A DNA stretch of 64,000 nt. It comes from an uncultured Pelagibacteraceae bacterium. Lineage in GTDB: Bacteria; Pseudomonadota; Alphaproteobacteria; Pelagibacterales; Pelagibacteraceae. Each line of letters starts with the position of its first letter. The first letter of the stretch is position 1. Both the position numbers and the translations under genes were made by a program. The stretch is taken from the NCBI GenBank assembly GCA_902587155.1, contig CACIKE010000001.1, forward strand, positions 62,001 to 126,000, given 5' to 3'. Positions 18,141 through 25,893 of the stretch are shown here, piece after piece. The notes beneath the pieces are model-generated. The model worked only from the letters and a program-made list of their open reading frames with translations. It was not told the DNA's origin and did no database searches.

Positions 18141-18164
18141 TATGTGTCGGTCTTGTGCCGGTTT
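18141..18164. repeat. 24-bp direct repeat, right copy
   Basis: Identical to 14722-14745. The bases flanking the two copies differ, so the identity ends sharply at both sides. It lies upstream of the cassette promoter. From 18165 to 18286 I see no gene, only AT-rich sequence, before the M24 remnant begins. Together with the promoter this accounts for the gene-free stretch 18012-18286. Confidence 0.9.
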
Positions 18165-18286
18165 ACACAAATTAATTCTTCTTAATTTTAAATAATTATT
18201 TTAAAGATACTTTATTGAAGTTGATTTTATTAAGGCTTTGGACTCCCTTGGATTATTAGGGACTAATATAATTTTGTTATCATTCT

Positions 18287-18472
18287 TTGGATTGGCCAAT
18301 GCTTTATACGAATAATCCCTATAAAATTCAGCCTGGAAATGTTTTTTTTATGCATATGATATTGATGGACTCTGAAAACCAATTAGCAATGAACTTGGGT
18401 GAAACTTATTTAGTTACAGAAAGTAGTAACGAAAGACTTGGTAAACAAAAGTTAGATTTGGTAGTGCTTTAA
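18287..18472 (+). pseudogene. 3' remnant of a second M24 (creatinase-like) gene
   Basis: Encodes 61 residues that match the last 61 residues of the intact M24 protein at about 52 positions; the DNA is roughly three-quarters identical, with most changes silent. Similarity begins abruptly at the TTG of LDWPML and nothing upstream resembles the gene. The reading frame is still open and ends in a TTAA shared with the convergent permease gene, an overlap also seen at other gene pairs in this window. It is therefore probably the original end of the locus. It cannot make an active hydrolase. Confidence 0.85.
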
Positions 18473-19143
18473 TTAAAACTATATTTTTTTTCCAAAAATT
18501 TTATTACGTTGTGAATAATAAAAGTCATAAATAGATAAATTCCACCAGCAACTATAAATACTTCAATTGGTTTAAAGGTCGTTGAAATTATATATTTTGC
18601 AACACCTGTAAGATCCATTATGGTTACTGTGCTTGCTAAAGAGGTTCCCTTCATCATTAAGATAATTTCATTTCCATAGGCTGGTAGTGATTGTCTAATA
18701 GCGATAGGTATTTGAATTTTGTAAAAAATTACTTTATTTGAGATACCTAAACTTTTACCTGCCTCTATTATTCCAGGTTTAATTGTTTGAAACGCTGATC
18801 TTAATATTTCTGAAGTGTAAGCACCTGTATTTAAAGCAAAAGCGATAATTGCACACCAATATGGCTCTTTCAAAATTACCCATAAAACTGTCGATCTTAA
18901 ATATTCAATCTGACCTAATCCAAAATAAATTATAAAAATTTGAACTAAAAGTGGAGTACCTCTGAACACATACGAATATCCATAGGCAAATCTATTAATA
19001 AATATATTTTTATTTAATCTTAGAATTGCAAAAAATAAGCCAATGAATAATCCAATTATCAAAGAAACTGAAAGAAGTTTTAAAGTTATCACAGCAGCAC
19101 TAAGAAGCTTTGGGAAACTATTAATCATTAATTCAAGATCCAT
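18469..19143 (-). CDS. polar amino-acid ABC transporter permease (HisM-like)
   Basis: 224 aa with about five membrane helices. The EAA loop reads EAGKSLGISNKVIFYKIQIPIAIRQSLPAYGNE, the ATPase contact site of this family, and the N-terminal TLKLLSVSLIIGLFIGL opening is typical of HisM/GlnP permeases. Start at 19143 shares one base with the preceding permease stop. It should pair with the upstream permease as a heterodimer. No ATP-binding subunit gene lies in this operon. Substrate: a polar or basic amino acid, not resolved. Confidence 0.88.
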   Translation of the reverse strand: MDLELMINSFPKLLSAAVITLKLLSVSLIIGLFIGLFFAILRLNKNIFINRFAYGYSYVFRGTPLLVQIFIIYFGLGQIEYLRSTVLWVILKEPYWCAIIAFALNTGAYTSEILRSAFQTIKPGIIEAGKSLGISNKVIFYKIQIPIAIRQSLPAYGNEIILMMKGTSLASTVTIMDLTGVAKYIISTTFKPIEVFIVAGGIYLFMTFIIHNVIKFLEKKYSFN

Positions 19144-19835
19144 TAATACCCCCTACTATATTTAACTTCTAACCTGTTAATTAATTTCATACTTACAAAT
19201 GTTAGTAATAAATACAAAACTGCAGCAAATGAATAAAAAAACAATGGATCTCTTGTTGATCCAGCAGCAATGTATGATTGTCTCATAATTTCAACTAAAC
19301 CTGTAACTGAGATTAAGGAAGTGTCTTTAAGTGTTATTTGCCAAACATTACTTAAATTTGGAATAGCTAATCTTAATGTTTGAGGTAAGATAATTTTAAA
19401 AAATTTTCCAAATTTATTTAGACCTAATACATTGGCAGCTTCAAACTGACCTTTATCAATTGATTGAATTGCCCCTCTGAAGACTTCAGTTGAATAAGCG
19501 CCAGAGATTATTCCAATTGCAAATGCACCTGTAATAAATGCATTTATTTCAATATATTCATTATAACCAAATATTGATGCAACAAACATAACTGCACCAG
19601 TTCCACCAAAAAAGAAAAGGTAAATTACTAATAATTCTGGAACACCTCTTATTATAGTTGTGTAAGAATTGGCGATAAAATTTAAAAACTTATTTTTAGA
19701 TAATTTTAATGGAGTAAAGATTAATGCAAAAAGAAAACCTATAAACATTGCTGTTATTGAAACAGCTATGGTCATTAGGGTTGCATAAAATAATTCATCA
19801 CCCCAACCAGTATCTCCGAATGCTAGAAGTTCCAT
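19143..19835 (-). CDS. polar amino-acid ABC transporter permease (HisQ-like)
   Basis: 230 aa with about five helices. The EAA motif is EAANVLGLNKFGKFFKIILPQTLRLAIPNLSN. N-terminal FYATLMTIAVSITAMFIGFLFALIF and ITLKDTSLISVTGLVEIMRQ are family-typical. It lies between the binding-protein gene and the second permease. Its start codon is five bases after an 11-bp hairpin, which may limit how much permease is made relative to binding protein. Confidence 0.88.
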   Translation of the reverse strand: MELLAFGDTGWGDELFYATLMTIAVSITAMFIGFLFALIFTPLKLSKNKFLNFIANSYTTIIRGVPELLVIYLFFFGGTGAVMFVASIFGYNEYIEINAFITGAFAIGIISGAYSTEVFRGAIQSIDKGQFEAANVLGLNKFGKFFKIILPQTLRLAIPNLSNVWQITLKDTSLISVTGLVEIMRQSYIAAGSTRDPLFFYSFAAVLYLLLTFVSMKLINRLEVKYSRGY

Positions 19836-19840
19836 ACAGA

Positions 19841-19867
19841 TTGGCGACTATACATGATAGTCGCCAA
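19841..19867 (-). terminator. hairpin between binding-protein and permease genes
   Basis: Perfect 11-bp stem (19841-19851 with 19857-19867), 5-base loop, GC-rich for this genome. There is no U-tract, so it is more likely an mRNA stabiliser, attenuator or translation modulator than a full terminator. It ends five bases before the permease ATG. Confidence 0.65.
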
Positions 19868-19880
19868 ATCTAAAATTTAA

Positions 19881-20708
19881 TTACATAGAAGCGTCGAAAC
19901 CAAACCACTTAGTAGCAATTCTACTAATGTCTCCGTTTTTTCTCGCTTTATTGATAGCGGCATTAAACTTTTTCAAAAGTTCAGTGTCATCTTTTCTAAT
20001 ACCTACTCCAACACCGTTTCCAAATGCACCACCTGAGAAAGTTGGTCCAGTTAAAACAACTGGCTTACCAGATTTTTCTGCATAATCACTGAATGCAACA
20101 GCAGCAGCTAATGCAGCATCACATCTTCCTGATGCTAAATCTAGATTAACTTCGTCTTGTGTTTTATAAGTTCTAACATTTACTTTTCCTACATCACCAG
20201 AGTCTAAAAAGTTTTGATGAATTGTAGCAGTTTGCACACAAACAGTTTTGCCTGCTAATGCAGCAGTAAGTGTTTTAAGATCTTTTTTAGCTGCAGCATT
20301 TGGTTTTGTAAGATTTATCCCAGCAGATGTATCTAAACCTTCTAGGCTTGATCCTTTCATGACTGCTAAAGATGCAACTTCATCTGCATATCCTTGAGAA
20401 AAGCTAATAGCTTTTTGTCTTTCTGCAGTAATTGACATACCTGCCATTATTGCATCAAACTTTCTCATGATTAGAGCTGGAATCATTCCATCCCAATCTT
20501 GCTCCACTATTACACATTGCTGTCCAATGTATCTACATAACGTGTAAGCTAATTCAACTTCAAAACCTATTAACTTACCTGCTTCGTTTTTTGAGTTCCA
20601 TGGAGGATAAGCACCCTCTGTTCCAATTCTTATTTTATCAGCATTAACGTTTCCTATTACTAATAGAGAAAGTAAAACTGAAAAAATAGTTTTTTTGAAT
20701 ATATTCAT
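19881..20708 (-). CDS. amino-acid ABC transporter periplasmic binding protein (LAO/His/Arg type)
   Basis: 275 aa with a signal peptide (residues 1-23, cleavage near NVNA). The mature N-terminus KIRIGTEGAYPPWNSKNEAGKLIGFEVEL and WDGMIPALIMRKFDAIMAGMSIT are classic cluster-3 polar amino-acid binding segments. Cys58 and Cys65 in YTLCRYIGQQC could form the disulfide seen in lysine/arginine/ornithine binding proteins. AAAGGAGAT precedes the ATG. Next gene upstream on the same strand is the polyamine fusion; a link to a basic amino acid is possible but unproven. Confidence 0.9.
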   Translation of the reverse strand: MNIFKKTIFSVLLSLLVIGNVNADKIRIGTEGAYPPWNSKNEAGKLIGFEVELAYTLCRYIGQQCVIVEQDWDGMIPALIMRKFDAIMAGMSITAERQKAISFSQGYADEVASLAVMKGSSLEGLDTSAGINLTKPNAAAKKDLKTLTAALAGKTVCVQTATIHQNFLDSGDVGKVNVRTYKTQDEVNLDLASGRCDAALAAAVAFSDYAEKSGKPVVLTGPTFSGGAFGNGVGVGIRKDDTELLKKFNAAINKARKNGDISRIATKWFGFDASM

Positions 20709-20769
20709 TGTTATCTCCTTTAATAAAAAAAATAGTATTTCACAGATTTTGAGTATTAAAAAGAAAAAA

Positions 20770-21810
20770 TTAATGATTTATAGATGATGAGAAATTCCAA
20801 GAACAATCAAAACTAGGTATGTAAATTCTCGATAAATTAGTGTTTCCAAAATGATGGTTAAATACATTTAACCAATTTTCAACTTGAAGAGGTTTTTTAT
20901 CTTGGCTGCCAACTTGAGCAGTAATAACTCCCTTAGGTTTGAGTATTCTAACTAAAGAGTCCATATTTTTAGCAGCAAGGTCTATACAAAACTGATCATC
21001 ATTTAAATCAACAAAAATATGATCGTATGTATCTTCGTTTACTGTCTTTATACTTTCGAACGCATCACCCCATACACATTTTACAGAATTCTTTTCTGTG
21101 GATTTTTTTCCAATATCACCTAAATGTTTATTACAAACGTCCACAACTTCTGGATCTAATTCATACCAATCTATAAAATTAAACTTTTTTGAAATACATT
21201 CCCTTGCAACACCACCATCTCCACCACCGATTATTGCTGCTCTTTCATTCTTTTTATTTAATTTTAAGCCAGCTCCTACAAAAGTTGAGCTGTATAAATG
21301 TTCATCTGAAGCAGCAACTTGTATTTCACCATCAATAAATAAAGACTTTCCAAATTGCTCTAGTTCTAAAATTTCAATGTGTTGACCAACTTTTGATTTA
21401 AAATCCTCTAAAACATCATTTACAACGTAGGATTTTTGTAAACCAGGTGAACTATAAATGTCGTGGTAAAGAGATCTGGTATCTCTATTAAATTCTTTTT
21501 TAACTATACGCTTATGTTCAAACTCTTTTTTAACAATATCAATCGCTACTGATGGACTTATTTTTCCACAAGTAAAAAAATCAAAACTAATTATTCCTTT
21601 TTCTGGAAATGTATGGAAACTAATATGGCTTTCAGCCAACAAAGCTAAAATTGTAAACCCTTGAGGTTCAAATTTATATTTAGAAATATTTAAAATAGTT
21701 ACATTCGCTGCTTTAGCGATTTTATATATGACTTTTTCAAAAACTGAAGGATCGTACTCTTTTGTAGTACCTATGATATCTAAAGTAATATGCTCACCAA
21801 CTTTAATCAT
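20770..21810 (-). CDS. fused S-adenosylmethionine decarboxylase and spermidine synthase
   Basis: 346 aa, two enzymes in one chain. Residues 1-110 are a SpeD-type AdoMet decarboxylase: LLAESHISFHTFPE, where self-cleavage at Glu60-Ser61 should create the pyruvoyl group, and Cys81 in FFTCG. Residues ~115-346 are a spermidine synthase: IDGEIQVAASDEHLY substrate loop, IIGGGDGGVARE (195-200), YELDPEV, GDAFE and VDLNDD. Together they make decarboxylated AdoMet and transfer its aminopropyl group to putrescine, releasing methylthioadenosine. The downstream salvage genes deal with that by-product. Cleavage at Ser61 would split the fusion into a ~60-residue beta chain and a large alpha-SpeE chain. Confidence 0.9.
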   Translation of the reverse strand: MIKVGEHITLDIIGTTKEYDPSVFEKVIYKIAKAANVTILNISKYKFEPQGFTILALLAESHISFHTFPEKGIISFDFFTCGKISPSVAIDIVKKEFEHKRIVKKEFNRDTRSLYHDIYSSPGLQKSYVVNDVLEDFKSKVGQHIEILELEQFGKSLFIDGEIQVAASDEHLYSSTFVGAGLKLNKKNERAAIIGGGDGGVARECISKKFNFIDWYELDPEVVDVCNKHLGDIGKKSTEKNSVKCVWGDAFESIKTVNEDTYDHIFVDLNDDQFCIDLAAKNMDSLVRILKPKGVITAQVGSQDKKPLQVENWLNVFNHHFGNTNLSRIYIPSFDCSWNFSSSINH

Positions 21811-21811
21811 C

Positions 21812-22465
21812 TTACCCTTTTTTATAGTTTTTAGCCTTATCTAAAACTTTTTTCATTTCTTCAAATGAAAGAATCTTAGGTTGTCCTAATTTTAAAGCAA
21901 TAGTGTATTGATGACAAATATTTTCTATTTCTTGTGCGAGTTCAAATGCATCCTCTAAATTTTTTCCAAAAGCAACCTGGCCGTGATTAGACATTAAACA
22001 AGCAGATCTATTTTCTAAAGCTTTGATTACATGTTTAGATAACTCCTCTGTTCCAAAAGTCGCGTATTCAGCACATTTAATGTCATCTCCTCCTGCAAGA
22101 GCAATCATGTAATGAAAAGGTGGAATGGTTTTCCCATGTGAAGATACAGCTGTTGCGTGTGGAGAATGAGCATGAACAATGGCATGTGCCTCTTTTTTAT
22201 GTGTATAAATATCTCGATGAAATCTCCATTCAGTTGATGGTTTGTTAGTAGGGTCGTTTTTTTCATCTTCATTTAAACCCATAAAAACAATGTCTTCAGG
22301 TTTTAATGTTTCATATTTTTTTCCTGATGGAGTAATTAAGTATCCTTCTATATCATCCTCTATTCCTCTCAATGATATATTGCCTGACCTAAGGGGTGAA
22401 AGATTTGTTGAATTTAATTTTAAGGAATATTCAATTATCTGATTTCTTTGATCTAAATTCTTCAT
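21812..22465 (-). CDS. class II aldolase, fuculose-phosphate-aldolase-like, in MTA salvage operon
   Basis: 217 aa. Catalytic Glu79 (PSTEWRFH), zinc ligands His98 and His100 (VHAHSPHA) and His161 (SNHGQ) are all present. CAEYATFGTEEL and LMSNHGQVAFGKNLEDAFELA resemble L-fuculose-1-phosphate aldolases. It is wedged between mtnA and the polyamine gene. In that context it could be MtnB (methylthioribulose-1-phosphate dehydratase, same fold) or an aldolase that splits methylthioribulose-1-phosphate to dihydroxyacetone phosphate and a methylthio-aldehyde. I favour the aldolase because no mtnC or mtnD is nearby and the sequence is FucA-like. Confidence 0.8.
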   Translation of the reverse strand: MKNLDQRNQIIEYSLKLNSTNLSPLRSGNISLRGIEDDIEGYLITPSGKKYETLKPEDIVFMGLNEDEKNDPTNKPSTEWRFHRDIYTHKKEAHAIVHAHSPHATAVSSHGKTIPPFHYMIALAGGDDIKCAEYATFGTEELSKHVIKALENRSACLMSNHGQVAFGKNLEDAFELAQEIENICHQYTIALKLGQPKILSFEEMKKVLDKAKNYKKG

Positions 22466-23532
22466 TTAAATAATTCTTTAAGACCTTTTTCTGATGCTTC
22501 ACATACTCCTTTTTCAGTAATTAATCCCGTAACATATTTTGCAGGAGTTACATCAAAAGCCAAATTCATAGCTTTACTTTTTTTTGGATATATTTGAATC
22601 TTTTTTATATCTCCTCTTTCATCTAAACCTTCCATATGAGATAATTCGTCTGAATTTCTCTCTTCTATTGGAATATGTTTATGATCTTTTATATCCCAAT
22701 CAATTGTTGAACTTGGAAGTGCAACATAAAAAGGAATCTTGTTATCATGAGCTGCTAGTGCTTTAAGATAAGTTCCAACTTTATTACAAACATCTCCATT
22801 GGCTAAAGTTCTATCCGTTCCAACAATACACAAATCAACCTCTCCTCTTTGCATTAAAATTCCACCTGTATTATCTGCAATAATTGTATTGTTAACTCCT
22901 TCTTCATTTAATTCATATGAAGTTAGATTTGCTCCTTGATTTCTTGGCCTAGTTTCATCCGCCCAAACATGAACTGGAATTCCTTTTTTGTGTGCATGAT
23001 AAATTGGAGAAGTTGCTGTCCCCCAATTTATTGTTGCTAACCAACCTGCATTACAATGAGTTAATATATTAACTGTATCCTTTTTTTTGTTATAGATTTC
23101 CTCAATAATCTTTAATCCATTTAGTCCTATATTTTCACAAAATTTTACATCTTCATCACAAATTTCTTTTGCTTCTTTCAAGGCTATTTCTAAAATTTTA
23201 TCACTATTAACGCCTGATATTTTTTTCATCATTCTATCAACAGCCCATTTTAAATTTATTGCAGTTGGTCTTGAACCTATTAAATCCTCTGCAGATTTCT
23301 TTAAAAATGACTGGTCATTATTTTCAATAATAGCTAAAACCATTCCATAAGCTGCCGTAGCTCCAATTAGAGGTGCGCCTCTTACTTCCATTACCTTAAT
23401 CGCATTTATTGACTCCTTAACTGTTTTAAGGTCTTTAATAATAAATTGGTGTGGAAGTTTTGTTTGATCAATAATTTTTACAACATTATTTTCCAACCAA
23501 ATGGTGCGATATTCTTTTCCTTTTATTTTCAT
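22462..23532 (-). CDS. mtnA: methylthioribose-1-phosphate isomerase
   Basis: 356 aa, the expected length. Motifs: EVRGAPLIGATAAYGM (about 50-65), NILTHCNAGWLAT with the catalytic Cys, and IVGTDRTLANGDVCNKVGTY with the catalytic Asp, which distinguish MtnA from eIF2B subunits. It interconverts methylthioribose-1-phosphate and methylthioribulose-1-phosphate in the cytoplasm. Its 3' end overlaps the aldolase gene and its 5' end overlaps mtnP, each by four bases. Confidence 0.95.
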   Translation of the reverse strand: MKIKGKEYRTIWLENNVVKIIDQTKLPHQFIIKDLKTVKESINAIKVMEVRGAPLIGATAAYGMVLAIIENNDQSFLKKSAEDLIGSRPTAINLKWAVDRMMKKISGVNSDKILEIALKEAKEICDEDVKFCENIGLNGLKIIEEIYNKKKDTVNILTHCNAGWLATINWGTATSPIYHAHKKGIPVHVWADETRPRNQGANLTSYELNEEGVNNTIIADNTGGILMQRGEVDLCIVGTDRTLANGDVCNKVGTYLKALAAHDNKIPFYVALPSSTIDWDIKDHKHIPIEERNSDELSHMEGLDERGDIKKIQIYPKKSKAMNLAFDVTPAKYVTGLITEKGVCEASEKGLKELFK

Positions 23533-24401
23533 TGATTTAAAACTCTACCAGCAACAGTGTTAAGTTTTTCTATCGTCCTTTTTGTTCTTTTTTCAGGTGT
23601 CGTTATAATTGCAACATCTAAACAATTATTGGTTGGATCATTAGGATCAATATGATTTTCAAAATTTTTTATTAAGTTTTTGATCATATTTTTTGCTTTA
23701 GCAGCATTGTCTAATAAGACTTTTACAACTTGTTGAACATCAACATTTTCATGATCAGGATGCCAACAATCATAGTCTGTTACCATTGATACAGATGCAT
23801 ATCTTATCTCTGCTTCCCTTGCTAGTTTTGCCTCTGGCATATTAGTCATTCCAATTACATCTGCTTTCCAAGATCTATATAAATTTGACTCTGCTAATGT
23901 TGAAAATTGAGGTCCCTCCATTACAACATATGTTCCATTTCTTTGATATTCAATTTTCTCTTTTTTTATTGCCTCTTCACATGCGTTCATCAAACCATTA
24001 GATGTTGGATGAGCCATAGAGACATGAGCAACAATTTCATCATCAAAAAATGTTTTCTTTCTTGCAAATGTCCTATCAATAAACTGATCGATAATAACAA
24101 ATTTCCCAGGAGGCAAATCCTCTTTTAGTGACCCCACGGCTGAAACAGACACAATATCTGTTACACCTAACTGTTTAAGAGCATCAATATTTGCCCTAAA
24201 ATTTATTTTTGAAGGAGAAATAAAATGACCTTTCCCGTGTCTAGGTAAGAAGTAAACTTCTTTATTATTGTAGTTGGTTTTCAAAATTTTGTCTGAGGGT
24301 TTTCCCCAAGGAGTGTCAAGATCTAATAATTCTCTATTTTTAAACTCTTCAACATCATAAAGACCACTGCCTCCAATAATTGCTAATTTATTTATTGTCA
24401 T
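23529..24401 (-). CDS. mtnP: S-methyl-5'-thioadenosine phosphorylase
   Basis: 290 aa. LAIIGGSGLYDV at the N-terminus, FLPRHGKGHFISPSKINFRANI, MEGPQFSTLAES, GMTNMPEAKLAREAE and VTDYDCWH together identify the MTAP branch of purine phosphorylases. It cleaves methylthioadenosine with phosphate to adenine and methylthioribose-1-phosphate. First gene of the operon; apt, which recaptures the adenine, starts 41 bases away on the opposite strand. A family member specific for inosine/guanosine is less likely given mtnA next to it. Confidence 0.95.
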   Translation of the reverse strand: MTINKLAIIGGSGLYDVEEFKNRELLDLDTPWGKPSDKILKTNYNNKEVYFLPRHGKGHFISPSKINFRANIDALKQLGVTDIVSVSAVGSLKEDLPPGKFVIIDQFIDRTFARKKTFFDDEIVAHVSMAHPTSNGLMNACEEAIKKEKIEYQRNGTYVVMEGPQFSTLAESNLYRSWKADVIGMTNMPEAKLAREAEIRYASVSMVTDYDCWHPDHENVDVQQVVKVLLDNAAKAKNMIKNLIKNFENHIDPNDPTNNCLDVAIITTPEKRTKRTIEKLNTVAGRVLNQ

Positions 24402-24442
24402 GTTATAAAAATAATTTATTTATACTTTTATAAATTACTCTT

Positions 24443-24970
24443 ATGAATTTAAAAGACTTTATTAGATCTATTCCAGATTATCCAAAAAAAGGTATTTTAT
24501 TTAGAGATATCACAACTCTAATTAAAAATGAGAAAGCTTTTTCAGAAACAATTGATCAAATCATAGAAAGGTCAAAAAAAATGAAATTTAATAAAATAGC
24601 TGCAATTGAATCCAGAGGATTTGTTTTTGCATCAGCTGTTTCTTATATTTTAAAAAAACCATTTATAATGTTAAGAAAGAAAGACAAGTTACCAGGAGAT
24701 GTGCATTCTATGGATTTTGAACTAGAATACGGAAAAGCTACTATAGAAGTTCACAAAGACTCGATTGATGAGGGAGACTCTATTTTGATTATTGACGATC
24801 TAATTGCTACTGGTGGAACAGCTAATGCTGCAGCTAAACTTGTAGAAATTTCTAAGGGAAAAGTTGCTGGATTTATATTTGTTATAAATCTTTTTGATCT
24901 ACATGGATCAGACAATTTAATAAAAAAAGGATATAAAGTAGAAAACTTAATTGAGTTCCCTGGTCATTAG
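24443..24970 (+). CDS. apt: adenine phosphoribosyltransferase
   Basis: 175 aa. The N-terminal IRSIPDYPKKGILFRDITTLI and the PRPP-binding loop SILIIDDLIATGGTANAA are diagnostic for Apt. It turns adenine and PRPP into AMP. Divergent from mtnP, so the adenine released from methylthioadenosine is salvaged by the neighbouring gene. No clear ribosome site, a common feature of divergent genes here. Confidence 0.95.
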   Translation: MNLKDFIRSIPDYPKKGILFRDITTLIKNEKAFSETIDQIIERSKKMKFNKIAAIESRGFVFASAVSYILKKPFIMLRKKDKLPGDVHSMDFELEYGKATIEVHKDSIDEGDSILIIDDLIATGGTANAAAKLVEISKGKVAGFIFVINLFDLHGSDNLIKKGYKVENLIEFPGH

Positions 24971-24975
24971 ATTTT

Positions 24976-25839
24976 TTAAAGTTTAGGCCTATAATAAGAA
25001 TTTTTTCCCCTCATAGAACTAATAAGTCCTAATAATCTCATCTCATAAATTTTTCTTTTAAAACTATTAAAAGTAATTAGATAATAAAAATATTTTATCT
25101 TTGCTGAGATCAAGTTTTTAAAAACTTTTGATAAAGCTACTAAAAAGCCGTAATGTTTTTTATTAAAATAGAATTTTGACCACATCCAATGCCAATTTCT
25201 AAGATATTCAATTTCATTTTTATATTGTGGATCTACAGCTCTTCCTCCTAAATGATGAATTTTCGCACTTGGTACTATATAAATATTCTCACCATTGTCC
25301 TTCAATCGCTTACATAAATCCTCATTTTCAAGATATAAAAAAAAATTTTCGTCAAAAAAATCGAAATTAATTAATTTTTTTAAATTTAATAGCATTGCAT
25401 ATCCATCAACACTTTTTACCGCAAAAGGTTTGTTTGAATCAAATTTATTACCTCTTTCCAGAATATAATTTGGATATTCAGCTTCACTTGAAATAGGAGC
25501 AATAATTCCAAAGTCATTAATTTCTTTTGAAACTTCAAATATCTCACTAAGAGAATTTTTTTCTAAAGTAACATCTGGGTTTAATATAAGTGCAAAATCT
25601 CTATTAACATTTTTAATGCCTAAGTTATTGCCTGCACCCATGCCTAAATTTTCTTTTGATAAAATGCATCTGACATTATTATACTTAGCTTCGATTTTCT
25701 TTTTTAAATCTTTACTGTTTGAATTATCAATAACGATAATTTCAATCTTACTATCAATTGAATTTATACAATTTTCAATAACATGCTCACTTTTATAACT
25801 AACGATTATTACAGAAAGATTTTGCCTAGTTATTGACAT
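24976..25839 (-). CDS. glycosyltransferase family 2 (rhamnosyltransferase-like)
   Basis: 287 aa from the ATG at 25839. An upstream in-frame ATG at 25890 adds 17 residues ahead of the normal GT2 opening NLSVIIVSYKSEHVIENCINS. The GT-A core has IIVIDNSNS, ENLGMGAGNNLGI and a DxD-like ALILNPDVTLE, then FFLYLENEDLCKRL. Best resembles inverting GT2 enzymes such as rhamnosyltransferases, which fits the dTDP-deoxysugar genes starting 55 bases away. Donor and acceptor unproven. Confidence 0.85.
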   Translation of the reverse strand: MSITRQNLSVIIVSYKSEHVIENCINSIDSKIEIIVIDNSNSKDLKKKIEAKYNNVRCILSKENLGMGAGNNLGIKNVNRDFALILNPDVTLEKNSLSEIFEVSKEINDFGIIAPISSEAEYPNYILERGNKFDSNKPFAVKSVDGYAMLLNLKKLINFDFFDENFFLYLENEDLCKRLKDNGENIYIVPSAKIHHLGGRAVDPQYKNEIEYLRNWHWMWSKFYFNKKHYGFLVALSKVFKNLISAKIKYFYYLITFNSFKRKIYEMRLLGLISSMRGKNSYYRPKL

Positions 25840-25893
25840 AATATATATATACTCGACTATACTAAAATTTGTTTTTAATGTAAAAATCAAAAA

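Larger units (their letters stand above)
14722..18164. mobile_element. putative three-gene genomic cassette bounded by direct repeats
   Basis: A 3.4-kb unit containing a small helical protein, a winged-helix protein and a MORC-like GHKL ATPase, all on the minus strand with one strong promoter. It is bounded by perfect 24-bp direct repeats and sits between an intact M24 gene and the 3' remnant of a second M24 copy. No integrase, transposase or inverted terminal repeats are seen, so the acquisition mechanism is unknown. Calling it mobile is inference from the repeats, the broken gene and the defence-like content. Confidence 0.6.

Noticed and set aside
14722-18164. Prophage or integron interpretation of the cassette
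   Set aside because: No integrase, transposase, phage structural gene, tRNA attachment site or terminal inverted repeats are visible.
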